Shown in pieces: positions 1 through 9,273 of a stretch of 64,000 bases of DNA (its first letter is position 1; every line of letters begins with the position of its first letter). Origin of the DNA: Lachnospiraceae bacterium (GTDB lineage: Bacteria; Bacillota; Clostridia; Lachnospirales; Lachnospiraceae). The position numbers and the translations under genes are program-made. A model generated the notes under the pieces. That model did no database searches. It was not told the DNA's origin and was given only the letters and a program-made list of their open reading frames with translations. Location of the stretch: positions 22,001-86,000 of the forward strand of contig JAFSDJ010000066.1 of assembly GCA_017436305.1 (NCBI GenBank), given 5' to 3'.

Positions 1-119
1 CCGATGAAATCCCAATGAACAATGTTTCCATTTGGAACCAAAACGGTATCTTTATAAAAATTTATAATGGACCCTTCGTATTTTAAGGTTCTGTCCAGTC
101 TTTTAAATTCTTCTGGCAT
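1..119 (-). CDS. Nudix hydrolase (ADP-ribose pyrophosphatase type), N-terminal fragment
   Basis: Only the first 39 codons are inside the window; the gene runs off the left edge. The start ATG is at 117-119, and the peptide begins MPEEFKRLDRTLKYEG and continues to a VPNGNIVHWDF segment. This pattern is typical of the N-terminal beta strands of ADP-ribose pyrophosphatases, in which a swapped N-terminal domain precedes the Nudix box. The Nudix box itself is not visible. The gene starts 19 bases after the aminotransferase stop codon, so the two are probably cotranscribed. Assignment rests on resemblance of a short N-terminus and is therefore moderate. Confidence 0.6.
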   Translation of the reverse strand, partial: MPEEFKRLDRTLKYEGSIINFYKDTVLVPNGNIVHWDFI

Positions 120-138
120 AAAATTTCCCTACTTTCCT

Positions 139-1335
139 TTACAGACTTTTTAAAAACTCTTCGATTCTGTTAAGTCCTTTTTCAATCTGTTCCATGCTGA
201 TGGCATAAGATAAACGTATATGATTTGGGAAACCAAAATCTGCACAAGGTACTACTGCTGTGGAGTAATCTTCAAGTAAAATCTCAGCAAGTCTTGCTGC
301 TGTTCCAATTTTTTCACCCTTGTAAGATTTTTCTACTGCTTCTGAAACATCAATAAATACATAGAAAGCACCCTGTGGTTCTAATGTATCTACAAGCGGC
401 ATTTTGCTAACTCTTTCATACATATAAGTTCTACGTTTATTAAATTCTACTTTCATTTCTTCTACTGCACCCTGTGGACCTTTCAAAGCTTCTAAAGCTG
501 CCTTTTGCGCAATAGAGTTTGGATTGCTTGTAGCATGAGACTGTATAGAACTCATAAGCTTTGCAATTTCAACTGAAGAACCTGTATAACCAATTCTCCA
601 TCCTGTCATAGCATAACTTTTTGATAAACCGCTACAAGTAATTGTTCTTTTATAAATCTCTTCATTGAAAGAAGCAATACTTACATGTTTTTCATTTCCA
701 TAAATTAAATATTCATACATTTCATCTGCAACTACATAAATGTCATTTTTCACAACAACATCTGCAATTGCCCTTAACTCTTCTTCTGTATAAAGCATAC
801 CGGTGGGGTTACTTGGTGTATTTAATACTAATGCTTTTGTATTTTCTGTAATTGCTTCCTGAATCTGAGCAGCAGTTACTTTATAGCCGTTTTTCTTCTC
901 TCCATAAACAACAACCGGTACACCGTCAGATAATTTTACCATTTCCGGGTAACTTAACCAGTATGGAGCCGGAATAATAACTTCGTCTCCCGGATTTAAA
1001 ATTGCGTCAAATATATTAGATAAAGAATGTTTTCCACCATTGCTAATTACGATTTGATTTGGTGCATAATCAAGTCCATTAAACTCTTTGAACTTTTTAC
1101 TAATAGCATCTTTCAATTCATTTGTACCTGAAGCTGGTGTATATTTTGTAAATCCTTCTTTAATGGCAGAAATAGCTGCATTACATACATTTTCCGGTGT
1201 GTTAAAATCTGGTTCGCCTGCTCCAAATCCTACTACATCAATTCCATTTGCCTTCATTTCTTTTGCTTTTGCTGTAATAGCTAAAGTAGATGATGGTTTT
1301 ACTGCTTGTGCTTTTTTTGATAATGTTAATGCCAT
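139..1335 (-). CDS. aspB: Pyridoxal-phosphate aspartate aminotransferase (class I)
   Basis: This cytosolic enzyme transfers the amino group between aspartate and 2-oxoglutarate using pyridoxal phosphate. The 398 residues match the normal length of subgroup Ib aspartate aminotransferases. Visible marks are GAGEPDF near residue 40, the NTPSNPTG substrate and cofactor loop near 172, ADEMYEYLIYG near 203, the cofactor lysine K239 in SGLSKSYAMTGWR, and the carboxylate-binding arginine in HIRLSYA near the C-terminus. The ATG has a GGGAG site a few bases upstream. Related fold-type I aminotransferases differ in substrate, so aromatic or alanine specificity cannot be excluded. A Nudix gene follows in the same direction. 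Confidence 0.88.
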   Translation of the reverse strand: MALTLSKKAQAVKPSSTLAITAKAKEMKANGIDVVGFGAGEPDFNTPENVCNAAISAIKEGFTKYTPASGTNELKDAISKKFKEFNGLDYAPNQIVISNGGKHSLSNIFDAILNPGDEVIIPAPYWLSYPEMVKLSDGVPVVVYGEKKNGYKVTAAQIQEAITENTKALVLNTPSNPTGMLYTEEELRAIADVVVKNDIYVVADEMYEYLIYGNEKHVSIASFNEEIYKRTITCSGLSKSYAMTGWRIGYTGSSVEIAKLMSSIQSHATSNPNSIAQKAALEALKGPQGAVEEMKVEFNKRRTYMYERVSKMPLVDTLEPQGAFYVFIDVSEAVEKSYKGEKIGTAARLAEILLEDYSTAVVPCADFGFPNHIRLSYAISMEQIEKGLNRIEEFLKSL

Positions 1336-1417
1336 AATTTTCTCCCTTTCTGGTTTTTACATACTCTTTGTATAAATAAAATAGTAATTTTTACTATTTC
1401 GTAGAACTAATTCTATG

Positions 1418-1470
1418 ATAATAGTCTACGCAAAATATAATGTAACACATGGATAATTGTATACAATTAT
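1418..1470 (-). promoter_or_regulatory. Candidate aminotransferase promoter with upstream 18-bp perfect palindrome
   Basis: On the minus strand a TTACAT element (1440-1445) lies 16 bases before TATTAT (1418-1423), about 80 bases upstream of the aminotransferase start. Eight bases further upstream is a perfect 18-base palindrome, ATAATTGTATACAATTAT (1453-1470). The GTATAC core resembles operators of GntR-family regulators. The rest of the 318-base gap holds only the rny terminator. The promoter hexamers are imperfect; the palindrome is certain as a sequence feature, but its role is inferred. Confidence 0.4.
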
Positions 1471-1606
1471 ATTTACCTTGCTTATTCTACACTAGATTAT
1501 ATGGAATTACAAGAAAAATTTTCAAATTATAAATAGTCTGTAAATTTCTAGAATTTTCTAATTATTGTAAACTAATAGATTACCTACAAAAGTATTAGTA
1601 TAGAAA

Positions 1607-1633
1607 AAAGAGACTGCTCTTAACAGTCTCTTT
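1607..1633 (-). terminator. Intrinsic terminator after rny
   Basis: A perfect 10-bp stem (AAAGAGACTG with CAGTCTCTTT) and a 7-base loop are followed on the minus strand by a T-rich tail. It lies 21 bases beyond the rny stop codon. The same stem core reappears in the terminator at 39029-39058. Confidence 0.85.
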
Positions 1634-1653
1634 CTAGTATTTATTATACACTT

Positions 1654-3210
1654 CTATTTTGCATAATCAGTAACTCTAGATTCTCGAATCAGGTTCACCT
1701 TTATCTGACCCGGATATTCTAACTCAGCTTCAATCTGCTTTGAAATATCTCTAGCCAAAAGAACCATATCTGAATCTGATATTTGTTCTGGAACTACCAT
1801 AACACGTACTTCCCTACCTGCCTGAATAGCAAAAGATTTGTCTACACCTTTAAAATTGTTGGTTATTTCTTCTAATTGTTTTAATCTGGTTGTATATGTT
1901 TCTAAAGTTTCTCTACGAGCACCTGGTCTTGCTGCTGAAATTGTATCTGCAGCTTGAACAATACACGCAATTAAGGACTGTGGCTCTACATCACCATGAT
2001 GAGACTCTACAGAATTGATAACGATAGCTGACTCTTTGTATTTTCTACACAAGTCAACACCTAACTGTATGTGAGAACCTTCCATCTCATGGTCTACAGC
2101 CTTACCAATATCATGAAGTAAGCCTGCACGCTTCGCCATGCGCACATCTAAGCCCATTTCAGCTGCTAATAAGCCTGAAAGCTGTGCAACTTCTATAGAA
2201 TGTCTTAAAGCATTTTGACCATAGCTTGTTCTAAACTTCATCTTACCAAGTAATCTCACAAGTTCTGGATGAATACCATGTACCCCAACCTCTAAGGTAG
2301 CCGATTCTCCTTCCTCGCGAATCATAACTTCAACTTCTTTTTGCGCCTTTTCAACCATTTCTTCAATTCTAGCCGGATGAATACGTCCATCTACAATTAA
2401 TTTTTCCAAGGCAATTCTCGCAACTTCTCTTCGAATGGGATCGAATCCTGATAGAATAACTGCCTCCGGTGTATCATCAATAATTAAGTCTACACCAGTC
2501 ATAGTCTCAAGAGTACGAATATTTCTACCCTCTCTACCAATAATACGTCCTTTCATTTCATCATTTGGAAGCTGAACAACAGAAATTGTAGTCTCTGACA
2601 CGTGGTCAGCCGCACATTTTTGAATTGCATTTACTACATATTCTTTTGCTTTCTTATCAGCTTCTTCTTTTGCTCTGCTCTCCATTTCTTTAATCATGAC
2701 AGCAGTTTCATGTTTTACTTCATCTTCAACAATTTTTAACAAATACTCTTTTGCCTGTTCAGAGGTCAAACCGGAAATCCGTTCTAGTTCCTGTACTCTT
2801 TGTTCATTGAGATTTTCAATATCTGCTTTCTGTTTTGCTAATTCCTGCTCTTTTGCTAACAGACTTGCTTCCTTTTTCTCAATTGCATCCGCTTTCTTAT
2901 CGATGTTTTCTTCCTTTTGCTGAACTCTTCGTTCAAAACGTTGAACTTCTGCGCGACGCTCTTTGATTTCTTTGTCTAATTCATTTTTAGTACGAATTGA
3001 CTCTTCTTTTACTTCAAGCAGTCCTTCCCGTTTCTTTGTCTCAGCAGTCTTCAAAGCTTCATCAATAATTTCTCTTGCTTTTTGGTCTGCATCTCCTAAT
3101 TTGCCTTCTACAACTTTTTTACGGTATGTAATGGCAAGAACAGCAGTAAGCGGAATAGCAATTACTAAGGTTACCAAAACAGCAATCCCAACAGCTAAAC
3201 CCATGCTCAT
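1654..3210 (-). CDS. rny: Ribonuclease Y (membrane-anchored endoribonuclease)
   Basis: RNase Y starts bulk mRNA turnover in Firmicutes from the inner face of the membrane. The 518-residue product has the full family layout: one N-terminal membrane segment (about residues 4-27), a long charged coiled coil (about 40-200), a KH RNA-binding domain with GREGRN at 225-230, and a metal-dependent HD domain with [11 protein letters not shown] (H366, D367). Length is normal. A strong AAGGAGGTG site precedes the ATG. The gene lies downstream of recA-recX but is separated from recX by 147 bases. That spacer holds a small TTCCCA/TGGGAA hairpin without a T tract, so read-through is possible. Confidence 0.97.
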   Translation of the reverse strand: MSMGLAVGIAVLVTLVIAIPLTAVLAITYRKKVVEGKLGDADQKAREIIDEALKTAETKKREGLLEVKEESIRTKNELDKEIKERRAEVQRFERRVQQKEENIDKKADAIEKKEASLLAKEQELAKQKADIENLNEQRVQELERISGLTSEQAKEYLLKIVEDEVKHETAVMIKEMESRAKEEADKKAKEYVVNAIQKCAADHVSETTISVVQLPNDEMKGRIIGREGRNIRTLETMTGVDLIIDDTPEAVILSGFDPIRREVARIALEKLIVDGRIHPARIEEMVEKAQKEVEVMIREEGESATLEVGVHGIHPELVRLLGKMKFRTSYGQNALRHSIEVAQLSGLLAAEMGLDVRMAKRAGLLHDIGKAVDHEMEGSHIQLGVDLCRKYKESAIVINSVESHHGDVEPQSLIACIVQAADTISAARPGARRETLETYTTRLKQLEEITNNFKGVDKSFAIQAGREVRVMVVPEQISDSDMVLLARDISKQIEAELEYPGQIKVNLIRESRVTDYAK

Positions 3211-3357
3211 TGTACAGGAGCACCTCCTTATTTAATTTTCATTGTACACGTACTTCCCAAATAAACTGGGAAATGTCCGCTATCTACATAGAATGTAATA
3301 TGTTTAACATCCTAAAACGCGAATTTACAACAGTTAAATTGTAAGCCAAAATATGAA

Positions 3358-3984
3358 TTATGTCAAGTAAAAGTCAGATTTCATCACACGATTTATGCAA
3401 TTTGTTGAAAACCCCTTTCTATAAAGAGTTGCTACCAATTTTTGTTTTTCCTTGTAATCACAGTCTTTTGCAGAGTAATGTTTCTTCAATAGAAATGCCA
3501 TGATTTGCTTTTCTTCCTCTACAATGGTTCCCTCTTCTTCGCACTCTGCAAACGCATCTTCAATGTGCTCTTTTTTTATGCCTTTTTGAAGTAATTTATT
3601 TACTATTTGGTTCTTGTTTAGAGTATCCACTCGATAGCTGATAAACTCTTTGGCATATGCAATGTCATCTACATAGCGAAAGCTTTTCACATATTCTAAC
3701 GCCCCATCTATTAAAATATCAGGATAAAAGCCTTGTTTCAGTTTGCGCCTCAGTTCTTCTTCCGTATAAGTTCTGGATTTTAATAGATTCATAGCACGCA
3801 GTTTTGCTCTTTTTAAAAGTATTTGTCCCATTAATTCTTCAAATACTTCCCTAGAAATTTCTTTTCCTTTTTTAATATGATAGGTAGAGAGTTCGCCTTT
3901 ATATAACGCAAAGGCGTACTCTCCATCTAAATATATTTTGCATTTATTTTTTGAAATTTCCTCAATTTCAGTAACTAACATCAT
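3358..3984 (-). CDS. recX: Regulatory protein RecX
   Basis: RecX binds RecA filaments and limits their activity. The 208-residue protein shows the three-helix repeats of the family, with LLKSRTYTEEELRRKL near residue 67 and ALEYVKSFRYVDDIAYAKEF near 95. The start ATG overlaps the recA stop in a TAATG arrangement, which suggests translational coupling and an expression level tied to recA. A second in-frame ATG follows immediately; the first is listed. Confidence 0.92.
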   Translation of the reverse strand: MMLVTEIEEISKNKCKIYLDGEYAFALYKGELSTYHIKKGKEISREVFEELMGQILLKRAKLRAMNLLKSRTYTEEELRRKLKQGFYPDILIDGALEYVKSFRYVDDIAYAKEFISYRVDTLNKNQIVNKLLQKGIKKEHIEDAFAECEEEGTIVEEEKQIMAFLLKKHYSAKDCDYKEKQKLVATLYRKGFSTNCINRVMKSDFYLT

Positions 3985-5051
3985 TATTCTGTTTCAGCCT
4001 GTTCTTCTTTTTTGGTTGTCTTTTTGGCAACTGGTTCTTCTGCTTTTTCCGGCTCTGTTGTAAGAGCAAAATGGGCTCTTACTTTAGAAGCAATTTCTTC
4101 TCTTATTTCGGGGTTTTCTTTTAAGAAAATCTTAGCATTTTCCCTTCCCTGTCCAATCTTATTACCTTCGTAGGCATACCATGCACCACTTTTATTAACT
4201 ATACTAACATTGGCTGCTAAATCAAGAATATCTCCTTCTCTTGATATACCTTCGCCAAACATAATATCAAATTCCGCCTCTTTAAAGGGGGGAGCAATTT
4301 TATTTTTTACTACTTTTACTCTTGTTCTGTTTCCGATTACTTCACCGCCTTGCTTTAAAGCTTCAATTCTTCTAACGTCTAAACGTACAGAAGAATAGAA
4401 CTTAAGAGCACGACCACCGGTTGTAGTCTCCGGATTACCAAACATAATACCCACTTTTTCACGAAGCTGATTGATAAATACTACAGTACAGTTAGATTTG
4501 CTAATAACTGCTGTTAACTTACGAAGTGCCTGAGACATAAGTCTTGCCTGAAGTCCTACGTGACTATCACCCATATCCCCATCAATTTCTGCCTTTGGTA
4601 CTAATGCCGCTACAGAGTCAACTACTACAATATCAATGGCACCGGAACGTACCATGGTCTCTGTAATCTCTAATGCCTGCTCTCCGTTATCCGGCTGAGA
4701 AATATAAAGATTATCAATATCAACACCAATATTCTTAGCATATACAGGGTCCAGCGCATGCTCCGCATCAATAAAACCTGCGATGCCGCCCATCTTCTGT
4801 ACTTCTGCAATCATATGCAGGGTAACGGTAGTCTTACCACTGGATTCCGGTCCATATATCTCAATAATACGCCCCTTTGGAATGCCACCTAACCCCAAAG
4901 CAAGGTCAAGGCTTAAAGAACCGGTCGGAATCGTCTCTACATTCATCTGCGCTGAGGGATCTCCTAACTTCATAACAGCTCCCTTTCCAAACTGTCTTTC
5001 AATTTGTGATAAGGCTGCATCCAATGCTTTTAATTTATCTTCTCTTTCCAT
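3984..5051 (-). CDS. recA: Recombinase RecA
   Basis: RecA forms the ATP-dependent filament for homologous recombination and triggers LexA self-cleavage. Walker A is GPESSGKT at residues 67-74, Walker B lies in [11 protein letters not shown], and loop L2 lies around [20 protein letters not shown]. The 355-residue length is normal, with a lysine- and glutamate-rich tail. The ATG has an AAGGAG site. recX overlaps its end, and its promoter carries two SOS boxes. Confidence 0.99.
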   Translation of the reverse strand: MEREDKLKALDAALSQIERQFGKGAVMKLGDPSAQMNVETIPTGSLSLDLALGLGGIPKGRIIEIYGPESSGKTTVTLHMIAEVQKMGGIAGFIDAEHALDPVYAKNIGVDIDNLYISQPDNGEQALEITETMVRSGAIDIVVVDSVAALVPKAEIDGDMGDSHVGLQARLMSQALRKLTAVISKSNCTVVFINQLREKVGIMFGNPETTTGGRALKFYSSVRLDVRRIEALKQGGEVIGNRTRVKVVKNKIAPPFKEAEFDIMFGEGISREGDILDLAANVSIVNKSGAWYAYEGNKIGQGRENAKIFLKENPEIREEIASKVRAHFALTTEPEKAEEPVAKKTTKKEEQAETE

Positions 5052-5071
5052 ACTTAATCTCCTTTAATATA

Positions 5072-5123
5072 GAACGTTCGTTCTGATATGTATTATAATA
5101 AAACAAACGTTCGTTTTTGTCAA
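5072..5123 (-). promoter_or_regulatory. recA promoter with two LexA (SOS) boxes
   Basis: On the minus strand TTGACA (5118-5123) is followed after 17 bases by TATTAT (5095-5100). Two copies of the Gram-positive SOS pattern flank it: AAAC-N4-GTTT at 5105-5116, inside the spacer, and GAAC-N4-GTTC at 5072-5083, just downstream of the -10 region. They lie 33 bases apart. This is the expected placement for LexA repression of recA; no lexA gene is in the window. Confidence 0.85.
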
Positions 5124-5508
5124 TCATTTTTCTAAAATCTTTGTTGATTACTGGTCATTCCACAACCATTAACTATTGGTTTTTTGTGCTAATTCATTTG
5201 CAAAGCAAAAACCTTCTCTTTAATCATTCTGTTACGCAAACCGACAACAAGTGTCTGGCTGTTATATGAATAATAACTTTTGTTGTGCCACAAACTGAAA
5301 TTAGTATAACACACATATTGTCCAATAAAAATCTCTTTTCAAAAAACCTCCTATATTTTTTTGTCCCCTGGAAAATAATTGGCGAACCGCCGGATTGTAA
5401 AAGCAGATTGCTTTTTGTGGTTCTAATTTATCACAGCTGAGTGGAAAATGCAAGGGGGGGAGAATTTGTTTTTTGATTAAAGAAGTTGTGAAGAGGTGGA
5501 AAATATTG
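5124..5508. other. Gene-free stretch upstream of recA with promoter-like and leader-like signals
   Basis: No convincing gene was found in these 385 bases. On the minus strand there is TTGCAT (5448-5453), a 17-base spacer and TAAATT (5425-5430), directly downstream of a run of seven C. Two small hairpins follow: AAAAGCA/TGCTTTT, and GGCG/CGCC. Next come an AGGAGG site (5347-5352) and a 13-codon TTG frame ending at 5301. A second extended -10 (TGTTATACT) overlaps the end of that frame. Near 5178-5211 is a weak hairpin with GGTTTTT and AAAAACC arms. This may be a short leader or small RNA, but the evidence is weak. Confidence 0.3.
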
Positions 5509-5556
5509 TACGGCTGGCAGGCCTTTTCAACGGGTATTGTAGGCCTGCCAGCCGTA
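5509..5556 (-). terminator. Strong hairpin after the C1-type protease gene
   Basis: A perfect 16-bp stem (TACGGCTGGCAGGCCT with its complement at 5541-5556) closes a 16-base loop 47 bases beyond the protease stop codon. The minus-strand tail is only moderately T-rich (CAATATTTTCC). It is best read as a transcription terminator or a 3'-end stabiliser. Confidence 0.7.
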
Positions 5557-5602
5557 TTATAATTCTCGGATTCTGTTTCTTTTACTGTTTCCAAAATGTC
5601 TC

Positions 5603-7957
5603 TTACTTCACTTTCACTGCTTTCACCGCACTATAATTTCCATAATACTTCTTACCACTTACCGTTTTGTACGCTCTTATACGCACATAATATTTTTTAC
5701 TTTTTTTGAGCTTTGCAATAGTTTTAGATGTAATGGAATTTTTCTTGATTGTGAAGCTCTTTTTACCTTTTGTAAACTTCTTATTGGTTGCAATCTGCAA
5801 TTGATAACCTGATGCGGTGGTGTTTCTTTTCCAAGTAACTTTTAGCTTTTTATTCCCTAATGCTTTTGCTGATTTAATAACAGGTTTCTTTGGCACAATA
5901 TAAAAATATACTTTTTTTGTGCCGGTATAAATCCCCTTCCCTTTTATGGTTATAGTGGCTTTCCCGGTTTTTTTATTATTTTTATAAGAAAGGGTATAGT
6001 CTGTTCCCTTTTTTAACTTTGCGTCGTTGTAAGTTACAACCGGTAATGGCTTTATAGCTTTCCCCGTATAGGTTCTGTTGGATATTTTTTTCACAGAAAC
6101 CTTGCTCATGGAAACACCGGTTGGTTGTACTTGCTCCTGGGGTGGTGTTGGCTGATGTTGCTGTGATGATTGTTGGTTATTATCCTGCACCGATTCTTTC
6201 TTTGGTGATTTAATGGTAGTGCTTGCGGTAAATGCCTTTAAACGCATAGCCACATTGCTATAAAAAGTTGTACCATCTGAAGCACTAACCGGCAAATGAT
6301 TGGTATCAGTCCAGTTTTTTTCAGGGGACGACCGATAAAAACTCTGACCTGCACTTGTTTTTGCAGTCCAGGACAACCAGCCTGCATCTCCGGACATTTC
6401 TCCGAAAACACCAATTCTGCTTCCATCATCAGAAGTTAGAGTTATGACTATACCATATTTTTCTCCACAACCAACAAAAATATCCGTCCCCAGATCTATG
6501 GTATAAATTCCTGCGTGGGTAGTTTTTCCAGTTACCGGTGTTGCCAGCACTGCTGTTCCGCTGGTTGGATCTGTTCCTACTATATTTTTGTACACTTGTA
6601 CAGAATAATTTATATCTGTGCTTTGCAGTGCAATCTGTACTGCTTCTAAATTCTCACCATGCCAATTTGCATTTTCCTGCACAGTAAAAATATTTCCAAC
6701 TTGACCACCACTGGCTATATTCCAATAAGCTAAGGAAGCACTACTACCGTCATACTGATAATTGTTGTCATATTCTTCTGTATTCATTACTTCATATGCT
6801 GTCGGCAGATATAGGCTTTTATCTTCATAAGAAATATAGAAAAAGCCTTCATCACCCCATTCAGTACCCCAGCTATTTTTTACAATAAAAGCTCCATTGG
6901 AAGAAGGTTTTCTACCTTCTGCAAAATTTTCCAAGCTGTAATTATCATCCCAGCCTATCAAAGTAACAGCATGATTAATGTTTGTTCCATCGTTATAATA
7001 AGCTGCTGTGTCTGCATTATAATACTGTGAATAATGCCCATACATCACTCCTACTGCGCCATAAGCTTCAATTGCTTTTTTTACCGTTTCCACATCAATG
7101 CTTCCTTCATTATTTAATCCGATAAAGTAAGCATTTTTTAATTTTAAATCAGAAGAATAGTTAGCATTGGCTAACACTGTAGTAGCTGTCCCCGTATATG
7201 GAGACACGCTTTCTTTTACAACTCCTGCCCAGGTAGCCAAATGGAAAGACGCCATTAAAAGATTACCTCCATTTTGCAAATAGTTTACTCCGTAAGCAGT
7301 CTGAACCAAATCTCCTTCCGTTCCACCTACCGGATCCTTTGTCCGGTTATAAAAAAAATAAGCTAAATGATTTTCGGAATAATCTACACTGTTGGCTGAA
7401 ACTCCTTGCGAAATCACTGCCTGCTCCATCATGGCAACAGCAGTAAATGCCCAGCAGGTTTCCGTACTCCCCTGTGTTTTGGCAGAAGTTACCTGATTTA
7501 AAACTCTTGGGTCATAGGAAGCCGCCATTCCTGCTCTTGCTGAATAAAGTGAAATTTGAGAGCATTCAGGTAACTCAAAGGAAATATCAAGTCTTTCCAT
7601 TTCCTTAAGCTTTGGCACCAAAGCTTCCTGTTCTGCTTTTTCTTCTTCCGTAAGAGGACGACCCTTAATGTAATCAAGTTCATTCTCAACATTTTGAGTG
7701 TCATCTGATTCTTCTACTATCGTTTTCCCGATCTCATTTTTAGATATTGTGCCATCTATTTCATGAGAATCAGTCTCTGTTGCTTTTATACTAATATTCT
7801 GTTTATCTTCAGAAGAATCTGAAATCGTTCCATATTCTTCTGAATTTGAAACTGCATGCACCGGCATTACAATACTTTCTATGAATAAAAGCATCACGAG
7901 AGCCAGTAAACTATGTTTTTTTAATCTTGCGTTTTTTATCAATGGCACTTTTCTCAT
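5603..7957 (-). CDS. Secreted papain-family (C1) cysteine protease with lectin-like and Fn3-like domains
   Basis: This is a predicted extracellular protease of 784 residues. Numbered from the ATG at 7955-7957, it has a signal peptide ending near PVHA, an acidic pro-region, and a papain fold with cysteine C168 in QGSTETCWAF, H329 in NINHAVTLIG and N361 in VKNSWGTEWGDEGF. Next come a beta-rich module resembling the lectin-like domain found after bacterial C1 proteases, a Q/P-rich linker, and lysine-rich C-terminal Ig-like and fibronectin-III-like modules. A longer frame begins at a TTG 45 bases upstream, but the ATG is preceded by AGGA and gives a normal signal peptide. Target and role (nutrition or surface processing) are unknown. 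It lies last in the run rimO-pgsA-cinA-zinc-ribbon protein. Confidence 0.85.
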   Translation of the reverse strand: MRKVPLIKNARLKKHSLLALVMLLFIESIVMPVHAVSNSEEYGTISDSSEDKQNISIKATETDSHEIDGTISKNEIGKTIVEESDDTQNVENELDYIKGRPLTEEEKAEQEALVPKLKEMERLDISFELPECSQISLYSARAGMAASYDPRVLNQVTSAKTQGSTETCWAFTAVAMMEQAVISQGVSANSVDYSENHLAYFFYNRTKDPVGGTEGDLVQTAYGVNYLQNGGNLLMASFHLATWAGVVKESVSPYTGTATTVLANANYSSDLKLKNAYFIGLNNEGSIDVETVKKAIEAYGAVGVMYGHYSQYYNADTAAYYNDGTNINHAVTLIGWDDNYSLENFAEGRKPSSNGAFIVKNSWGTEWGDEGFFYISYEDKSLYLPTAYEVMNTEEYDNNYQYDGSSASLAYWNIASGGQVGNIFTVQENANWHGENLEAVQIALQSTDINYSVQVYKNIVGTDPTSGTAVLATPVTGKTTHAGIYTIDLGTDIFVGCGEKYGIVITLTSDDGSRIGVFGEMSGDAGWLSWTAKTSAGQSFYRSSPEKNWTDTNHLPVSASDGTTFYSNVAMRLKAFTASTTIKSPKKESVQDNNQQSSQQHQPTPPQEQVQPTGVSMSKVSVKKISNRTYTGKAIKPLPVVTYNDAKLKKGTDYTLSYKNNKKTGKATITIKGKGIYTGTKKVYFYIVPKKPVIKSAKALGNKKLKVTWKRNTTASGYQLQIATNKKFTKGKKSFTIKKNSITSKTIAKLKKSKKYYVRIRAYKTVSGKKYYGNYSAVKAVKVK

Positions 7958-8008
7958 AAGTAATCGTCCTGCTTTTCTTGAAATTTTTGGACTGGCTGCC
8001 AATCACTT

Positions 8009-9265
8009 TTACAACCCTTTTAAATACTGCTTATAATCTTCCATACTAATGGTAATCCACCCGCTATATCCTTCTACATTTGAGTAGTTATAACCAACCT
8101 CCAAACCAATGGGAGTGTAAAAAATAATCAAATTGTTTTCGTTTTGAAACAACGCTAACTTTTCACGATTTGAAATATTATTAATAGCAACCGAATCCTG
8201 ACCATTTTGTGCAATGCTTCGCTTACAAAATTCCTCCACAAAGGCTTCATCCATATTAAGAATTTCTGTATTTTCTAAAATGGTGCCTGTTGTCAGATTA
8301 ATGTTGATACCGTAAATTTCCAGACAACCGGAATATGAATATTCATAATTATTATCTAATACAATACTAATTGTATCCTCATCATTGTAAGTTACATAAG
8401 ACTCTACTGTTAAGTAATAAACCATCCCATATTCCTTGTAATTTTCAGCAAATTTTGCTTTGTCCTCTAAAAAGAAATCTGCATAATGCATACTCTCAGC
8501 TTTAATTTCTTCATTAATGGCTTCTAAATTTGGAATATCACCTTCCAACTGAATATAGGAAATCTGAATACATGCGCCATTTTCTTTATCAATTTCTTCA
8601 TAAAACTCTCTGTTTACTTTATAAGGCACAGTTTCATCAATACAATTTACAAATTCCTCATAGTAAGGTCCTGTAATCGAAGAAGGGTCATGATTTTCTC
8701 TTTCTTCTAGAAAATTTTCATCATAATCAAATGCCTGCTCATTTTTGTATTCATCCCAATAATCTTCATCTGCTTCCTGATCAACCTGAGATTCGTCAGC
8801 CTCTTCCTCCCCATATTCTGAAAAATCAGGCAAATAGGATTCCTCTGAATCAGACGACTTTTCCGTTTTTTCTACAGAGCTACCATCGTTTTTTCTTGAT
8901 TGAATAGCCTGTTTAGATAGGGTGGCAATCTGCGAACTAATATAAGCCAGTAACAAAATAACAACTAAAACTACTGCTGCAATCACACCAATTAATATCT
9001 TATTAGTTTTCTTCTTTTCAGCAGGGTTATAGTCACCTGTTGGTATCTGACCGCCGTAATAATTATATGGTTGCTCATTACTAATTATCGCAGCCTCCAC
9101 TGATTCAGTTTCCGGTTGCTCAATGCTAACTACCGGTTCTTCAAACTTATAAAGCTCCGGTTCTTTTGATGGATTATAATCTGTTCCACAACTGCTGCAA
9201 ACTCCGTTTCTCACAAGCGCCCCACACTTTGGACAAAAATCATATGTAATATTTCCCATATTCAC
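8009..9265 (-). CDS. Zinc-ribbon membrane protein with extracellular DUF3298/RsiV-like domain
   Basis: Function is unknown. The 418-residue protein starts with a four-cysteine zinc ribbon (C11, C14, C23, C26). A cytoplasmic linker, one membrane segment at about 90-113 and a very acidic low-complexity region (about 130-190) follow. The C-terminal domain resembles the DUF3298 fold found in RsiV and PdaC, with IQLEGDIPNLEAINEEI as its recognisable start and strands such as YYLTVESYVTYNDEDTISIVL. This layout suggests a surface sensor or anchor. It sits 8 bases after cinA and 51 bases before the secreted protease, so it may act with that protease. A GAGGAAAG site supports the start. Confidence 0.7.
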   Translation of the reverse strand: MNMGNITYDFCPKCGALVRNGVCSSCGTDYNPSKEPELYKFEEPVVSIEQPETESVEAAIISNEQPYNYYGGQIPTGDYNPAEKKKTNKILIGVIAAVVLVVILLLAYISSQIATLSKQAIQSRKNDGSSVEKTEKSSDSEESYLPDFSEYGEEEADESQVDQEADEDYWDEYKNEQAFDYDENFLEERENHDPSSITGPYYEEFVNCIDETVPYKVNREFYEEIDKENGACIQISYIQLEGDIPNLEAINEEIKAESMHYADFFLEDKAKFAENYKEYGMVYYLTVESYVTYNDEDTISIVLDNNYEYSYSGCLEIYGININLTTGTILENTEILNMDEAFVEEFCKRSIAQNGQDSVAINNISNREKLALFQNENNLIIFYTPIGLEVGYNYSNVEGYSGWITISMEDYKQYLKGL

Positions 9266-9273
9266 ACTTTCCT

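Noticed and set aside
3254-3272. TTCCCA/TGGGAA hairpin between recX and rny as a terminator
   Set aside because: Stem of 6 bp and no T tract on either strand.
5301-5594. 97-residue open frame on the minus strand upstream of recA
   Set aside because: It runs through the strong 16-bp terminator hairpin, has no family resemblance and odd composition; only its last 13 codons have a ribosome-binding site.
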